A stretch of 64,000 nt of DNA from Acidocella sp. (GTDB lineage: Bacteria > Pseudomonadota > Alphaproteobacteria > Acetobacterales > Acetobacteraceae): positions 1 through 64,000 of the forward strand of contig JAMFRU010000111.1 in the NCBI GenBank assembly GCA_026224875.1, given 5' to 3'. The position numbers and the translations under genes were made by a program. The notes beneath the pieces are model-generated. The model ran no database searches and had not been told where the DNA came from. It saw nothing but the letters and a program-made list of their open reading frames with translations. Below are positions 1 through 8,438 of the stretch, piece after piece (the first letter of the stretch is position 1; every line of letters starts with the position of its first letter).

Positions 1-72
1 CCAATTGCATCAAGGGTCGATGACTTAATTCAAATACTAGACGCTCTTGACGCAAGCAAGCGGGACGAAGGT

Positions 73-501
73 ATGATGTCTACCTTCATGCAGTTTGTAG
101 AAATGGAAGTCGATCCCACGGCAATAGATACGCAGAAGTTTGTTTCCTTGTTCTCTGACGAAGGATACATGTTGGATATGGCTTCCGGCACCAAGTTCCG
201 CGGGAAGACCATTGGTGACTCCATTGCCCGCTTGGCAAGTGCATTCCCCGACCTCCACCGTGAGTTACTTAACATCTACGTCGCGGAGAACGTCGTCGTT
301 GTCGAAATCGCAATTCGGGGAACGCATAAAGGTGAGCTGGCGCTTGCTTCTGGACCTCTAGCTCCCACCGGCAAGATAATAGATGTTCCGTGCTGCGATG
401 TTTATCACCTTGAGGGTGGGAAGATCATATCCTTTCATTGCTATTACGTGCCTTCCGTAATGCAGCAACAGCTTGGCGTAAAAAATATGAGGCTATCATG
501 A
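73..501 (+). CDS. SnoaL-like (NTF2-fold) ester cyclase family protein
   Basis: This is a 142-residue protein of the SnoaL/NTF2-like fold, a small alpha+beta cone used by polyketide cyclases, dehydratases and many proteins of unknown function. The central motif FRGKTIGDSIARL, followed by the aromatic FPDLH, and the late HLEGGKIISFHCYYV strand are typical of predicted ester cyclases. The length fits a start at the ATG at 73 (or 76, which has GAAGG just upstream). However, the frame stays open to base 1, so a start outside the window cannot be excluded. Its stop overlaps the start of the next gene (ATGA), so the two are translationally coupled. No substrate can be inferred. Confidence 0.75.
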   Translation: MMSTFMQFVEMEVDPTAIDTQKFVSLFSDEGYMLDMASGTKFRGKTIGDSIARLASAFPDLHRELLNIYVAENVVVVEIAIRGTHKGELALASGPLAPTGKIIDVPCCDVYHLEGGKIISFHCYYVPSVMQQQLGVKNMRLS

Positions 502-1124
502 CCACGAAACCCCGCATCGCCATTGTGATTGGCTCGACCAGGCCCGGTAGGTACGCCGACAAGGCCGCTGGCTGGATGCTGAAACAGACCAAGGCCCGTG
601 ACGACATCGAGGCGGAACTTCTCGACCTTCGCGACCATCCGCTGCCGTTCTTCGATGAGAAGGGGCCCCCTATGTCGACGCCCAGCGAAAACCCCGAGGC
701 ATTGCGCTGGCAGAAAACGCTCGCCCGATACGACGGCTTCATTTTCGTGGTGGCCGAATATAACAGCTCGATCACGGGTGCGCTGAAGAATGCGCTCGAC
801 CAAGCCTATAAGGAGTGGGGACGGAAGCCGTTCACTGCCATTGGTTACGGCGGGGCCGGAGCTGCGCGGGCGATTGAGCATCTACGCCAAATCACGAGTG
901 CGCTGCGAATGGTTTCGACCACACCCACTGTCAACATTGGCGGCGCAGATTTCATGTCGACCTCCCCGATGGGTGCAAACAAGCCCATCGAAGACATCGA
1001 GGCACACCTGTTTGCCTCCACGAAGTCGGCTTTGGATGAGCTCGTCTGGTGGGCCCACGCGACGATGGCGGCGAAAGCCGCTGAAGCTTCATCGCAGCGC
1101 GACCCGAACGAGCTGGCGGCGTAG
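498..1124 (+). CDS. NADPH-dependent FMN reductase family protein
   Basis: This 208-residue flavodoxin-like protein belongs to the NADPH:FMN reductase family (SsuE, ChrR and MdaB relatives). The FMN phosphate loop GSTRPGR lies at residues 12-18, the EYNSSITGALKNALD flavin-binding segment at about 87-101, and a GYGGAGAARA turn at about 116-125. The ATG at 498 was chosen over an in-frame start at 438 because homologous sequence begins there and it overlaps the upstream stop as ATGA. Such enzymes supply reduced flavin to two-component monooxygenases or reduce quinones. Two NtaA-type flavin monooxygenases lie further along the window, but a partnership is only an inference. Confidence 0.85.
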   Translation: MTTKPRIAIVIGSTRPGRYADKAAGWMLKQTKARDDIEAELLDLRDHPLPFFDEKGPPMSTPSENPEALRWQKTLARYDGFIFVVAEYNSSITGALKNALDQAYKEWGRKPFTAIGYGGAGAARAIEHLRQITSALRMVSTTPTVNIGGADFMSTSPMGANKPIEDIEAHLFASTKSALDELVWWAHATMAAKAAEASSQRDPNELAA

Positions 1125-1129
1125 CGCTA

Positions 1130-1746
1130 GAGCATTTTCCCATCTGACTGATTCAAGGGGGGATTCCCGAAACGGGTTTTGTCTGATTCAAGGTATGGGC
1201 TGGCGAAGGAGGCCAGCCTGAGATGGCCCGTGCGATATCCGTTGATCTTCGGCAGCGTGTCTGTGCTGCCATTTCTGAGGGCCTTTCGTGCCATCAGGCA
1301 GCTGCCCGGTTTAAGGTTAGCGCGTCGAGCGCGATTCGCTGGCAGGCCCGGCTGCGTCAATCAGGCAGTGTGCAACCCGAGGTGCAGGGCGGTGATCGCA
1401 AGTCGCTTCGGATCGAGGCACACGCGGCTTTTATTCTCGGGGAATATGAAGCCAAGTCCGACATCACCTTGGCGGAACTGCAGAACAAGTTGGCAGCGCG
1501 GGGCACCGACGTAGGCATTGGCACTTTGTGGCGGTTCTTCGACAGACGACGCATCACGCTCAAAAAAAGACGGCGCATGCAGCTGAACAACAACGTCCCG
1601 ATGTAGCGGCGGCTCGTGAGGAATGGATCAAGCAGCAACTTGATCTCGATCCTGCAAAGCTCGTGTTCATTGACGAGACCGGCGCGACCACGAAGATGGC
1701 CCGGCTGCGGGGACGCGCACCCAAGCCGTGCATCACATTGCCATGA
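1130..1746 (+). mobile_element. IS630-family insertion sequence remnant, 3' truncated
   Basis: The left end appears to start near 1130 (GAGCATTTTCCC, next to a TA dinucleotide as expected for IS630 targets). A transposase reading frame follows at 1223. Homology stops abruptly near 1725, after the first catalytic Asp region, and the right end and most of the DDE domain are missing. The element is therefore a dead fragment. It sits immediately after the flavin reductase stop codon. Confidence 0.75.
1223..1746 (+). pseudogene. IS630-family transposase fragment with A7 frameshift site
   Basis: The first frame (1223-1606) encodes the N-terminal helix-turn-helix part of an IS630 transposase: MARAISVDLRQRV at the start, then AAARFKVSASSAIRW. 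At 1560-1567 the run of seven A residues is the usual slippery site. A -1 shift there continues into the frame ending at 1746, which carries FIDETGATTKMARLRGRAP with the first catalytic Asp. Past RAP the sequence no longer resembles the family and stops after about seven codons, so the second and third catalytic acids are absent. The two-frame organisation is normal for this family. The truncation is what kills it. Confidence 0.85.
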
Positions 1747-1800
1747 ATGCTCTCGCGTCAAAATCGCTGACCGTGCCCGCATCAAAAATATGGAAATAGC

Positions 1801-2298
1801 TTACTGCGTCTTGGGCGGCCGGGCTGCAATCACCTCGATTTCCACAAGCCAGCCGGGATTGGCCAGAGCCGCCACCTGGAAGGCTGACCGCGCCGGCAGG
1901 TCCGGCTGCGTCTTGGTACCGAAGAATTGCGTCCATGCCGCCTGCAACCCCGTGAAATCGAGCTTGCCGCCCTTGGCCTTGTCGCCGGCGAGGTAGACAT
2001 GCACCGCGACGACATCGCTATAGGACAGGCCGAGCCCCTGCAGTGTCGCGCCGATCTTTGTCAGTGCACTACGCGTCTGCGTCTCGGTATCGCCATACTC
2101 ATGCGGCGCGTTGGGCAGAGGGTCCGCGCCGATGCCGCTAAGATAGACCGTGCTGTCCCCCGCAGGCACCTCCACAGCCAGCGCAATGGGGAATTTGGCG
2201 CCATTGGGCAACGGCGTGCGCAAAGGCTGCGCGGCGGCCGCGTGGGTGAGGGCGACGCCCGCCAGCAGAGTCAAAAATCCGGCCGTGGAAATACGCAT
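1801..2298 (-). CDS. Exported RidA/YjgF family enamine/imine deaminase
   Basis: This is a 165-residue RidA-family protein with an N-terminal signal peptide (hydrophobic residues 6-20, likely cleavage around AAAAQ at 21-24). RidA proteins hydrolyse reactive enamine/imine products to ketones and ammonia. The conserved arginine that binds the substrate carboxylate is present in PARSAF (R137), with the following acidic segment VEIEVIA at 152-158. Cytosolic RidA proteins are about 130 residues, and the extra length here is the export signal. It is the last gene of a minus-strand unit after an amine oxidase and a cytochrome c. This suggests that it clears imines made in the periplasm. Confidence 0.85.
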   Translation of the reverse strand: MRISTAGFLTLLAGVALTHAAAAQPLRTPLPNGAKFPIALAVEVPAGDSTVYLSGIGADPLPNAPHEYGDTETQTRSALTKIGATLQGLGLSYSDVVAVHVYLAGDKAKGGKLDFTGLQAAWTQFFGTKTQPDLPARSAFQVAALANPGWLVEIEVIAARPPKTQ

Positions 2299-2323
2299 GA
2301 AATATCCTTCCTATTGTAATAAT

Positions 2324-2755
2324 TTAGAACCCGCCAGCGTAGAGCTTGCCTGGAATTCTGGCGGCCTTCACCTCGGTCGGCGACACCGGCCCGGCGAAAT
2401 GATTGCCGAAATTCTGCCGCACATAATTCAGCACCCCGGCGATCTGATCATCGCTCAGAATCCCGCCCAGCGCCGGCATGGCGCCACGCCCGTAGAGCAC
2501 GACGAAAATCGGGTAGGCATGTGCAGCAAGATGCTTGTTGCCGGCCAGTGGGGGAATTGCCGCCGCCCCCACCGCGCCGCGTGCATCTTCCATATGGCAG
2601 GCCTGGCAGAGATTGGCATAGACAGTAGCGCCAGACGTTGATTGTGCCGTCGGCAGCGTGCCGGTCTGCGGCCCTGCATTATCGGCCATGGCCGCGGCAA
2701 AGGGAAGTGCGAGGGCAACGGCACCGAGGAGAATTTTCGAGAATTTCATGGTCAT
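2324..2755 (-). CDS. Exported c-type cytochrome (class I, single haem)
   Basis: This 143-residue protein has a signal peptide (residues 1-24, AAAMADN cleavage region), one haem-binding motif CQACH (50-54) and a probable axial methionine in GRGAMPAL (M93). The class I cytochrome fold is further supported by the LSDDQIAGVLNYVRQNFGN C-terminal helix. The start at 2755 was chosen because its ATG overlaps the stop of the upstream oxidase (TAATG), which implies coupled translation, and because it leaves an intact signal peptide. An upstream in-frame start at 2830 would add 25 low-complexity residues. It probably accepts electrons from the coupled flavin amine oxidase. Confidence 0.88.
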   Translation of the reverse strand: MTMKFSKILLGAVALALPFAAAMADNAGPQTGTLPTAQSTSGATVYANLCQACHMEDARGAVGAAAIPPLAGNKHLAAHAYPIFVVLYGRGAMPALGGILSDDQIAGVLNYVRQNFGNHFAGPVSPTEVKAARIPGKLYAGGF

Positions 2756-4344
2756 TACCCCGCCACCGCCCGTTGATGCAGCCGCGTTACGGCATCGAGC
2801 GACGACAGCAGCGCCCCCTCCTGCCAGCATCCGACATAGGATGCATGTTCACCGGCGAGCACGATCCGCCCATCGAGCGAAACGAGATTCTGGTAATGAT
2901 CCTTCCTCGTCTGTTCAGTCCAGATCGCGCAGCAGCCGAGGCTCCACGGCACACGGTTCCAGGCGACGGCAACGCCGTTGTCGAATTCCGCTCTATATTG
3001 CGGATGCAACGCCGCACCCTGGTCAAGAGCTGCCCGTATCCGCTGCGCCGGCGGCAGGCCCGCGATGCGGTAGGCCTTGCCGCCGAAACTATAGGCGCCC
3101 AGCAGCACCGCCTTGCCGCCCGACTGATAACCATGGTTGGGATAGGCGATCGTACTGATCTCCTGATCCGTATAGCTGATGCCGCCGAAAATTCCCTCAT
3201 CCTCCTCCCAGAATCGGCGCTTGAATTCGAGCCCGATTTTCAGCGAGGTGGCATAAGGCACCGCCTGGATGGCCGCTTGCTTCGCCGGGCTCACCTGGAT
3301 CTCGATCTGGCTGAGCACCGAGAGCGGGATGGTGACCACCGCAAAATCCGCCTGCGCCTGTTTGACGGCGCCACCGTTATTGTGGTCCTCATACGTCACC
3401 GTCACACCTTTATCATCCTGCGTGATCTTCGTGACCTTGGCGTTATAATCGATAAGATCCTGCACCTGCTTAGCAAAACCCTTGCCGATCTGGTCCATGC
3501 CACCCACCGGCTGGAACAACGTGGTCTGCATCTCGTAATTCGCATTCGCTGCCAGCGCATGCCACAGCCCGGAACGGATCAGCTCGTCGCGTGGCAGAAT
3601 ATCGGATGGCACAGGCGCGCCATTCACCCCGCCTGAAGGGTCCTTGGCGTAGCCGCGGAAATTCGCACTTTCATCGCCCTTGGCATAGGCGAGTTGGTCG
3701 TTCAGCCCGCCCCAGCCGCGCAGCGCATCGATGATGGCATCGCGGTCCGCCTTCGTCGCCGGCTGGTCGAGATGCTTCTGGTTGATGCTTTTGGCGAGCA
3801 ACTCGGCAACATGCCCCTGAAAATCCGCCGCTACCGCGCGGTAGCGTTGCGGCTTGCCGCCGTAGGCAGCAGAGTTATGCAGCAGCGCGTTGTAATTAAC
3901 CTGCACGAACGGCTCCAGCGCGATGCCGAATTGCTTTGTATAATGCAGCAAGGCGCGATGGTGGTAGGGAATGCGCCACGGCCCCGGATTGAGATAATTG
4001 CCCGGCGCGAACTGCACATTCTGCGTGGCGCCGCCAAGTTCAGTATAGGAGTCGCCACCGCGCAGCGACCAGTTTCGGCCGCCGGCGCGATTCTGATATT
4101 CGAGAATCTGCACCTTATAGCCTGCGTTTCTCAGCTCATAGGCCGCCAGCATGCCGGCAAGCCCCGCCCCCAGCACCAACACGCTGGCCCCGGGCTTGGC
4201 CCCCGATAAATTGGGCGGGCCCGCGAAATCCGATTCCGCGGCATGCGCAATGCCCGTCATGGCTTGATAGAGCGCGCTGCTACCGGCAGCAAGGCCGATC
4301 ATCGTCAGTAATTGCCGCCGCGTCGTTCCAGGCTGAAATACCAT
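2755..4344 (-). CDS. Tat-exported flavin monoamine oxidase family protein
   Basis: This protein of about 529 residues belongs to the FAD-dependent amine oxidase family. A twin-arginine signal (TTRRQLLTMIG, R9-R10) indicates folded export to the periplasm. The dinucleotide motif GAGLAG (59-64) followed by AGGRNW (87-92) binds FAD. The C-terminal IVLAGEHASYVGCWQEGALLS is the family's second FAD motif. The start at 4344 places the RR close to the N-terminus. An in-frame start at 4389 would add 15 residues. The stop overlaps the start of a cytochrome c gene, and an exported RidA follows. Nicotine oxidoreductase NicA2, a known relative, reduces a cytochrome c rather than oxygen, so a dehydrogenase role is likely here. 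The amine substrate is unknown. Confidence 0.88.
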   Translation of the reverse strand: MVFQPGTTRRQLLTMIGLAAGSSALYQAMTGIAHAAESDFAGPPNLSGAKPGASVLVLGAGLAGMLAAYELRNAGYKVQILEYQNRAGGRNWSLRGGDSYTELGGATQNVQFAPGNYLNPGPWRIPYHHRALLHYTKQFGIALEPFVQVNYNALLHNSAAYGGKPQRYRAVAADFQGHVAELLAKSINQKHLDQPATKADRDAIIDALRGWGGLNDQLAYAKGDESANFRGYAKDPSGGVNGAPVPSDILPRDELIRSGLWHALAANANYEMQTTLFQPVGGMDQIGKGFAKQVQDLIDYNAKVTKITQDDKGVTVTYEDHNNGGAVKQAQADFAVVTIPLSVLSQIEIQVSPAKQAAIQAVPYATSLKIGLEFKRRFWEEDEGIFGGISYTDQEISTIAYPNHGYQSGGKAVLLGAYSFGGKAYRIAGLPPAQRIRAALDQGAALHPQYRAEFDNGVAVAWNRVPWSLGCCAIWTEQTRKDHYQNLVSLDGRIVLAGEHASYVGCWQEGALLSSLDAVTRLHQRAVAG

Positions 4345-4675
4345 CGTCAGTCCATCGTCCTTGCTCTGTTGAATATCCGCCGCATACACGCAAATATATT
4401 TCTATTTCGTTATAATATTTGGATGTTCCGTACGCGTTGCATGACCACAGCAGGATTCCTGCTATCATCATCCCGCCATTCACCGCTCCTACCGTATTTT
4501 GATACGCACATGTCTACTCCGGCCTATATACACATAGAGTCAATAGTATTTTAATTTCGGCAAAAATTGTTCCAGCATAATTTTCTATAAACTGAATGAA
4601 TTACGCACGTAAATATTTTCTCATGAATTTCATTAGTAGAATTTGATTCTTAACGGCTTTGATTCCGGAGGAAAT
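4345..4675. promoter_or_regulatory. AT-rich divergent control region
   Basis: This roughly 330-base stretch separates the minus-strand amine oxidase operon from the plus-strand leader ORF and TonB receptor. It is far more AT-rich than the genes on either side. It contains no convincing long reading frame. It must hold the promoters for both directions, but I could not assign a confident -35/-10 pair. Confidence 0.5.
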
Positions 4676-4753
4676 ATGAAAATATCTAAACGACTCATTA
4701 GCATAATTAACTTTACAGCCGCTGAGTATCTACTGTCCCTTGTGAATCACTAA
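4676..4753 (+). CDS. 25-codon small ORF upstream of the TonB receptor
   Basis: A short frame, MKISKRLISIINF at the start and LLSLVNH at the end, begins at an ATG preceded by a near-perfect ribosome binding site (CCGGAGGAAAT, four-base spacing). That is stronger than the site of most genes here. It ends in TAA 73 bases before the TonB receptor start. The peptide has a basic N-terminus and a mildly hydrophobic middle. It matches no family I recognise. It could be a leader peptide controlling the receptor, a tiny membrane peptide, or the vestige of a gene. The strong initiation signal is the main evidence. Confidence 0.45.
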   Translation: MKISKRLISIINFTAAEYLLSLVNH

Positions 4754-4826
4754 ACATTCGTAACATCACGATAACAGGCCGGGCGGCGCATTTCGCGACC
4801 GCTCCGGCGCCGAAGGAACTGCACAA

Positions 4827-7286
4827 ATGGGAGCAAAAATGCGGCATTTCATTACGTATTCACGCGCCGCCACAACGCGCGCCAAAAAAACTGATCATTA
4901 TTTATTCAAACGCTTTCTGCTTTCAACCATCGCTGTTTCGGCACTCTCCGTTGAGGCCGCACATGCTCAATCCGTAAGCAACCCGCCGGCTGCCACCTCG
5001 CCTGCCCTGAATGACATCATCGTCACCGGCACGCGCGAAACCGGAACCAAGGCGCGCACCAGTGCCACGCCGATTCAGGTCATCTCTGGCCAAGCTTTAG
5101 AGAAGACCGGCGAGGTGACGCTGCGCGACGCGCTGCAGAAACTCGCTCCCTCAATCGCCCGGCAGGTGATGGGTGGCGACACGGCGAATCTGACGGATGT
5201 TCTCACCATTCACGGTCTGAGCCCGAATCACGTTCTTGTGCTGGTCAACGGCAAGCGGCGCCATACCACAGCCAATGTACAGCTCGATCCCGGACCGCAG
5301 CAGGGCGCCACCGGTGTCGATATCGATCTAATCCCGGTCAGCGCGATCGACCATATCGAAGTCCTGCTGAGCGGCGATTCGGCCCAATATGGCTCAGACG
5401 CCATTGCCGGCGTCATCAACATCATCCTGAAATCATCGGATCATGGCGGATCGGTGCAAGCCAATGCCGGCAAATATTATGCAGGCGATGGTTTTTCCCG
5501 CAACTTCTCGGCGAATGTCGGAACCTCGCTCTTCGACCACGGCTTCGTCAATCTGAGCGGCGAATATGCCGGCCAGGACCATACCTACAGATCCGGCCCC
5601 GATCCGCGCACCGGCTATCTCGACAACAAGATCCTGGGCGACCCATCCTATAACCGCGAGCTGTTTTCCGTGAACACCGGGTACTATTTCCCGGATGGCG
5701 TTGAGGTCTATGGCTTCGGCACCTATGGCCATCGTGATGCGAATACCTATGAAAACTATCGCCTGCCCTCGGTATTGACGAGCACGGTCACCGGCCTGCC
5801 AGTCTTCCCCGGCGGCTTCTCCCCGCAAGAAACGCTTTCCGAAGATGATTTCTCCACGACCGTGGGTGTCAAAGGCGATAATCTGTTCAACTGGCATTGG
5901 GATGTCAGCTCAACCTATGGCGCGGATTACGATAATATTGGCCTGATCAACTCTGCCAATCCATCCCTTTATGATGCGACCGGCTATACGCCGACCAGTT
6001 TTCATATTGAAAACCTCACCAACACGGAATGGACCAACAATCTCGATCTCTCCCGGCCGTTTAATGTTCCGTTTCTGCCGGCACCGGTTACCGTGTCCTG
6101 GGGTTTGGAGCACCGTCTCGATTCCTATAAGATCGCCGCGGGTGATGCGGATTCCTATTATGGTGGCGGTGCCCAGGCACTGCCCGGCCTGCAATCCTTT
6201 AGCGCCGGTGCGCATTTCCGCAATTCCGAGGCCGGCTATCTCGACCTCGGCACGAAACTAACGCCGCAATGGCATGTGGATGTCGCCGGGCGCTTCGAGC
6301 ATTATTCCGATGCCGGGAATACCTTGAACGGCAAATTCACCACACGCTATGATTTCAACCCGCAGATCGCCGTGCGCGGCAGCATCGGCACGGGCTTCCA
6401 GGCCCCCACTCTGGCCGAGGAATATTATACCAACCTCAACGTCTCCCCCACCGGTGCCAGCGGGCAGCTCGCTCCCAATTCCGCCGTCGCCAAAAGCCTG
6501 GGGTCCCTGCCGCTCAAGCCGGAAAAATCCACCAATTACGATGTCGGCTTCGTGCTTAATCCTCTACCGGCCCTCAACTTCACAGCGGATGCCTATCAGG
6601 TGGACATCAGCAACCGCGTAGTGGATGGCGGCACGGCCTATGGCGCCACCGCCATCGCCGCATTATCGGGTGCCGGCGTCACTTTGCCGGGCGGAATCGA
6701 CACGGCCGATGTCTCCGCCAGCTATTTCATCAACGGCGCCAACACCAGAACCCGCGGCGCGGACATTACCGGCGATTACCTTCAGGATTTGCAGGACCAT
6801 GGCAGCATCAACTGGAGCCTGGGCACGAATATCAACGATACCGAGATCACCAGCGTGAAGAACAACGCGCAAGGTACGCCGGCACTCAACGCGCAGCAGC
6901 GTTCCTATCTCACCTCGACCACGCCGAAATTCAAAATCCTCCTGGGTGCCGATTGGGAAAGCGAGAAATGGGGTTTCGTGTTGAACGAGACGATCTATGG
7001 CCCCACCTCGGATGATCTCACCTATTTCGCGGCCGGCCCCAACCAGTATTCATCGAGCGTTTTCTACCACTTTACCAACCCTACGGCCTACACCACGGAT
7101 ATAGAATTGCGCTACAGACTGACGCCGCATCTGGAACTCGCAGGCGGCGCCAATAATCTCTTCAATGCCTATCCGAAGGAAGTCCCGCTCGCCAACCAGT
7201 ATCTCGGCACCAAATACGATACCGCGTCTTCCCAGATCGGGATTGACGGCGGGCTGTATTATGCACGCGTAAGATACGTGTTCTGA
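4827..7286 (+). CDS. TonB-dependent outer membrane receptor
   Basis: This 819-residue receptor carries an extended signal peptide ending near AAHAQ (about residue 48). Next come a TonB-box-like segment (NDIIVTGTRE) and a plug domain with the SGDSAQYGSDAIAGVINIIL motif. A long beta-barrel follows, closing in YYARVRYVF with a C-terminal aromatic residue. It moves bulky or scarce ligands across the outer membrane using TonB/ExbBD energy. ATG codons at 4827 and 4839 are both possible, the second with GGGAG five bases upstream. It lies beside a periplasmic amine oxidase unit and upstream of two peptide-type ABC importers, so it may feed either one. The ligand is unknown. Confidence 0.92.
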   Translation: MGAKMRHFITYSRAATTRAKKTDHYLFKRFLLSTIAVSALSVEAAHAQSVSNPPAATSPALNDIIVTGTRETGTKARTSATPIQVISGQALEKTGEVTLRDALQKLAPSIARQVMGGDTANLTDVLTIHGLSPNHVLVLVNGKRRHTTANVQLDPGPQQGATGVDIDLIPVSAIDHIEVLLSGDSAQYGSDAIAGVINIILKSSDHGGSVQANAGKYYAGDGFSRNFSANVGTSLFDHGFVNLSGEYAGQDHTYRSGPDPRTGYLDNKILGDPSYNRELFSVNTGYYFPDGVEVYGFGTYGHRDANTYENYRLPSVLTSTVTGLPVFPGGFSPQETLSEDDFSTTVGVKGDNLFNWHWDVSSTYGADYDNIGLINSANPSLYDATGYTPTSFHIENLTNTEWTNNLDLSRPFNVPFLPAPVTVSWGLEHRLDSYKIAAGDADSYYGGGAQALPGLQSFSAGAHFRNSEAGYLDLGTKLTPQWHVDVAGRFEHYSDAGNTLNGKFTTRYDFNPQIAVRGSIGTGFQAPTLAEEYYTNLNVSPTGASGQLAPNSAVAKSLGSLPLKPEKSTNYDVGFVLNPLPALNFTADAYQVDISNRVVDGGTAYGATAIAALSGAGVTLPGGIDTADVSASYFINGANTRTRGADITGDYLQDLQDHGSINWSLGTNINDTEITSVKNNAQGTPALNAQQRSYLTSTTPKFKILLGADWESEKWGFVLNETIYGPTSDDLTYFAAGPNQYSSSVFYHFTNPTAYTTDIELRYRLTPHLELAGGANNLFNAYPKEVPLANQYLGTKYDTASSQIGIDGGLYYARVRYVF

Positions 7287-7309
7287 GAACCGACCGCATC
7301 GACGAAACC

Positions 7310-7340
7310 GCTCCACGGCCAAAACCGTGGAGCATTTTAT
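7310..7340 (+). terminator. Rho-independent terminator of the TonB receptor gene
   Basis: A perfect 9-bp stem, GCTCCACGG (7310-7318) with CCGTGGAGC (7325-7333), has a six-base loop. It is followed by ATTTTATT and lies 23 bases after the receptor stop codon. Confidence 0.8.
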
Positions 7341-7483
7341 TGCACGGTCCTGATTGCAAGATCGCATTTTCTATCGATGCGCGGCCCGTATTCGTGGAAG
7401 TTTCAAGCGGGCCGGCGCACGCTTCACGTTCGGGAGCAATATGCTAGGGTACAAGCGCGTTGCAACCATATGGGACTCCGAAC

Positions 7484-8359
7484 ATGACCGGCACATCAGA
7501 TTACACGCCACCGAAAATCTGGACCTGGAACAAGGAGAATGGTGGCCAGTTCGCGTCCATAAACCGGCCGGTCTCGGGGCCCACCCATGAGAAGGAGTTG
7601 CCCGTTGGCAGGCATCCGCTCCAGCTCTACTCTCTGGCCACGCCGAACGGCCAAAAGGTCACGATCCTACTGGAAGAACTGCTCGCGCGCGGCCATGCCG
7701 GCGCGGAATATGACGCCTGGTTGATCAAGATCGGTGATGGCGACCAATTCGGCAGCGGTTTCGTGGGGGTCAACCCCAACTCGAAGATACCGGCGCTGCT
7801 GGATCGCAGCAGCCCTGAGCCCATCCGGGTTTTCGAATCCGGAGCGATCCTGCTCTATCTCGCTGAAAAATTCGGAGCGTTCTTGCCTAAAGCGGTGAAG
7901 GCGCGCGCGGAAAGCCTGTCATGGCTGTTCTGGCAGATGGGAAGTGCCCCCTATCTCGGCGGCGGGCTGGGCCATTTCTATGCCTATGCACCGGCGAAAA
8001 TCGAATATGCGATCGACCGCTTCGCCATGGAGGCGAAGCGTCAACTCGACGTACTCGACAAACGCCTGGCGGAAAACGAATATCTCGCCGGCGGCGAATA
8101 TACGATTGCCGATATTGCCGTTTGGCCCTGGTATGGCGGTCTGGCAAAAGGCTGGCTGTACGGCGCTGGCGAATTTCTGCAGGTTCAGGATTACAAGAAT
8201 CTGCAACGCTGGGCCGAGGCGATCTGGCAGCGGCCGGCGGTACAACGTGGCCGCATGGTCAATCGTGCGACTGGCGAAGCTTCAGGCCAGCTGCATGAAC
8301 GGCATGATGCAAGCGATTTTGAAACGAAGACGCAGGATAAGATTGCTGTCGGAATTTGA
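7484..8359 (+). CDS. yghU: Glutathione-dependent disulfide-bond oxidoreductase (YghU type)
   Basis: This 291-residue protein matches the YghU subgroup of the glutathione S-transferase superfamily along its whole length. It has the N-terminal PPKIWTWNKENGGQF and INRPVSGPTHEKELPVG segments, the thioredoxin-like glutathione site GFVGVNPNSKIPAL, then RVFESGAILLYLAEKFG, and the C-terminal LHERHDASDFET signature. These enzymes bind two glutathione molecules and reduce disulfides or organic peroxides. The ATG at 7484 reproduces the family's usual N-terminus. An in-frame ATG at 7460 would add eight residues. It is probably a cytosolic stress or redox function next to oxidative pathways. Confidence 0.93.
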   Translation: MTGTSDYTPPKIWTWNKENGGQFASINRPVSGPTHEKELPVGRHPLQLYSLATPNGQKVTILLEELLARGHAGAEYDAWLIKIGDGDQFGSGFVGVNPNSKIPALLDRSSPEPIRVFESGAILLYLAEKFGAFLPKAVKARAESLSWLFWQMGSAPYLGGGLGHFYAYAPAKIEYAIDRFAMEAKRQLDVLDKRLAENEYLAGGEYTIADIAVWPWYGGLAKGWLYGAGEFLQVQDYKNLQRWAEAIWQRPAVQRGRMVNRATGEASGQLHERHDASDFETKTQDKIAVGI

Positions 8360-8438
8360 ACCTCGTTTCAGGCATAATACGTTTTCCTGAACAATCCGGC
8401 CCGGATATTTCTGGACCTTCGCTCTGAAAGAGAAGACC

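Noticed and set aside
2638-3636. 332-codon plus-strand frame opposite the amine oxidase gene
   Set aside because: It overlaps a clearly recognisable flavin amine oxidase and a cytochrome c on the other strand and has no recognisable domain.
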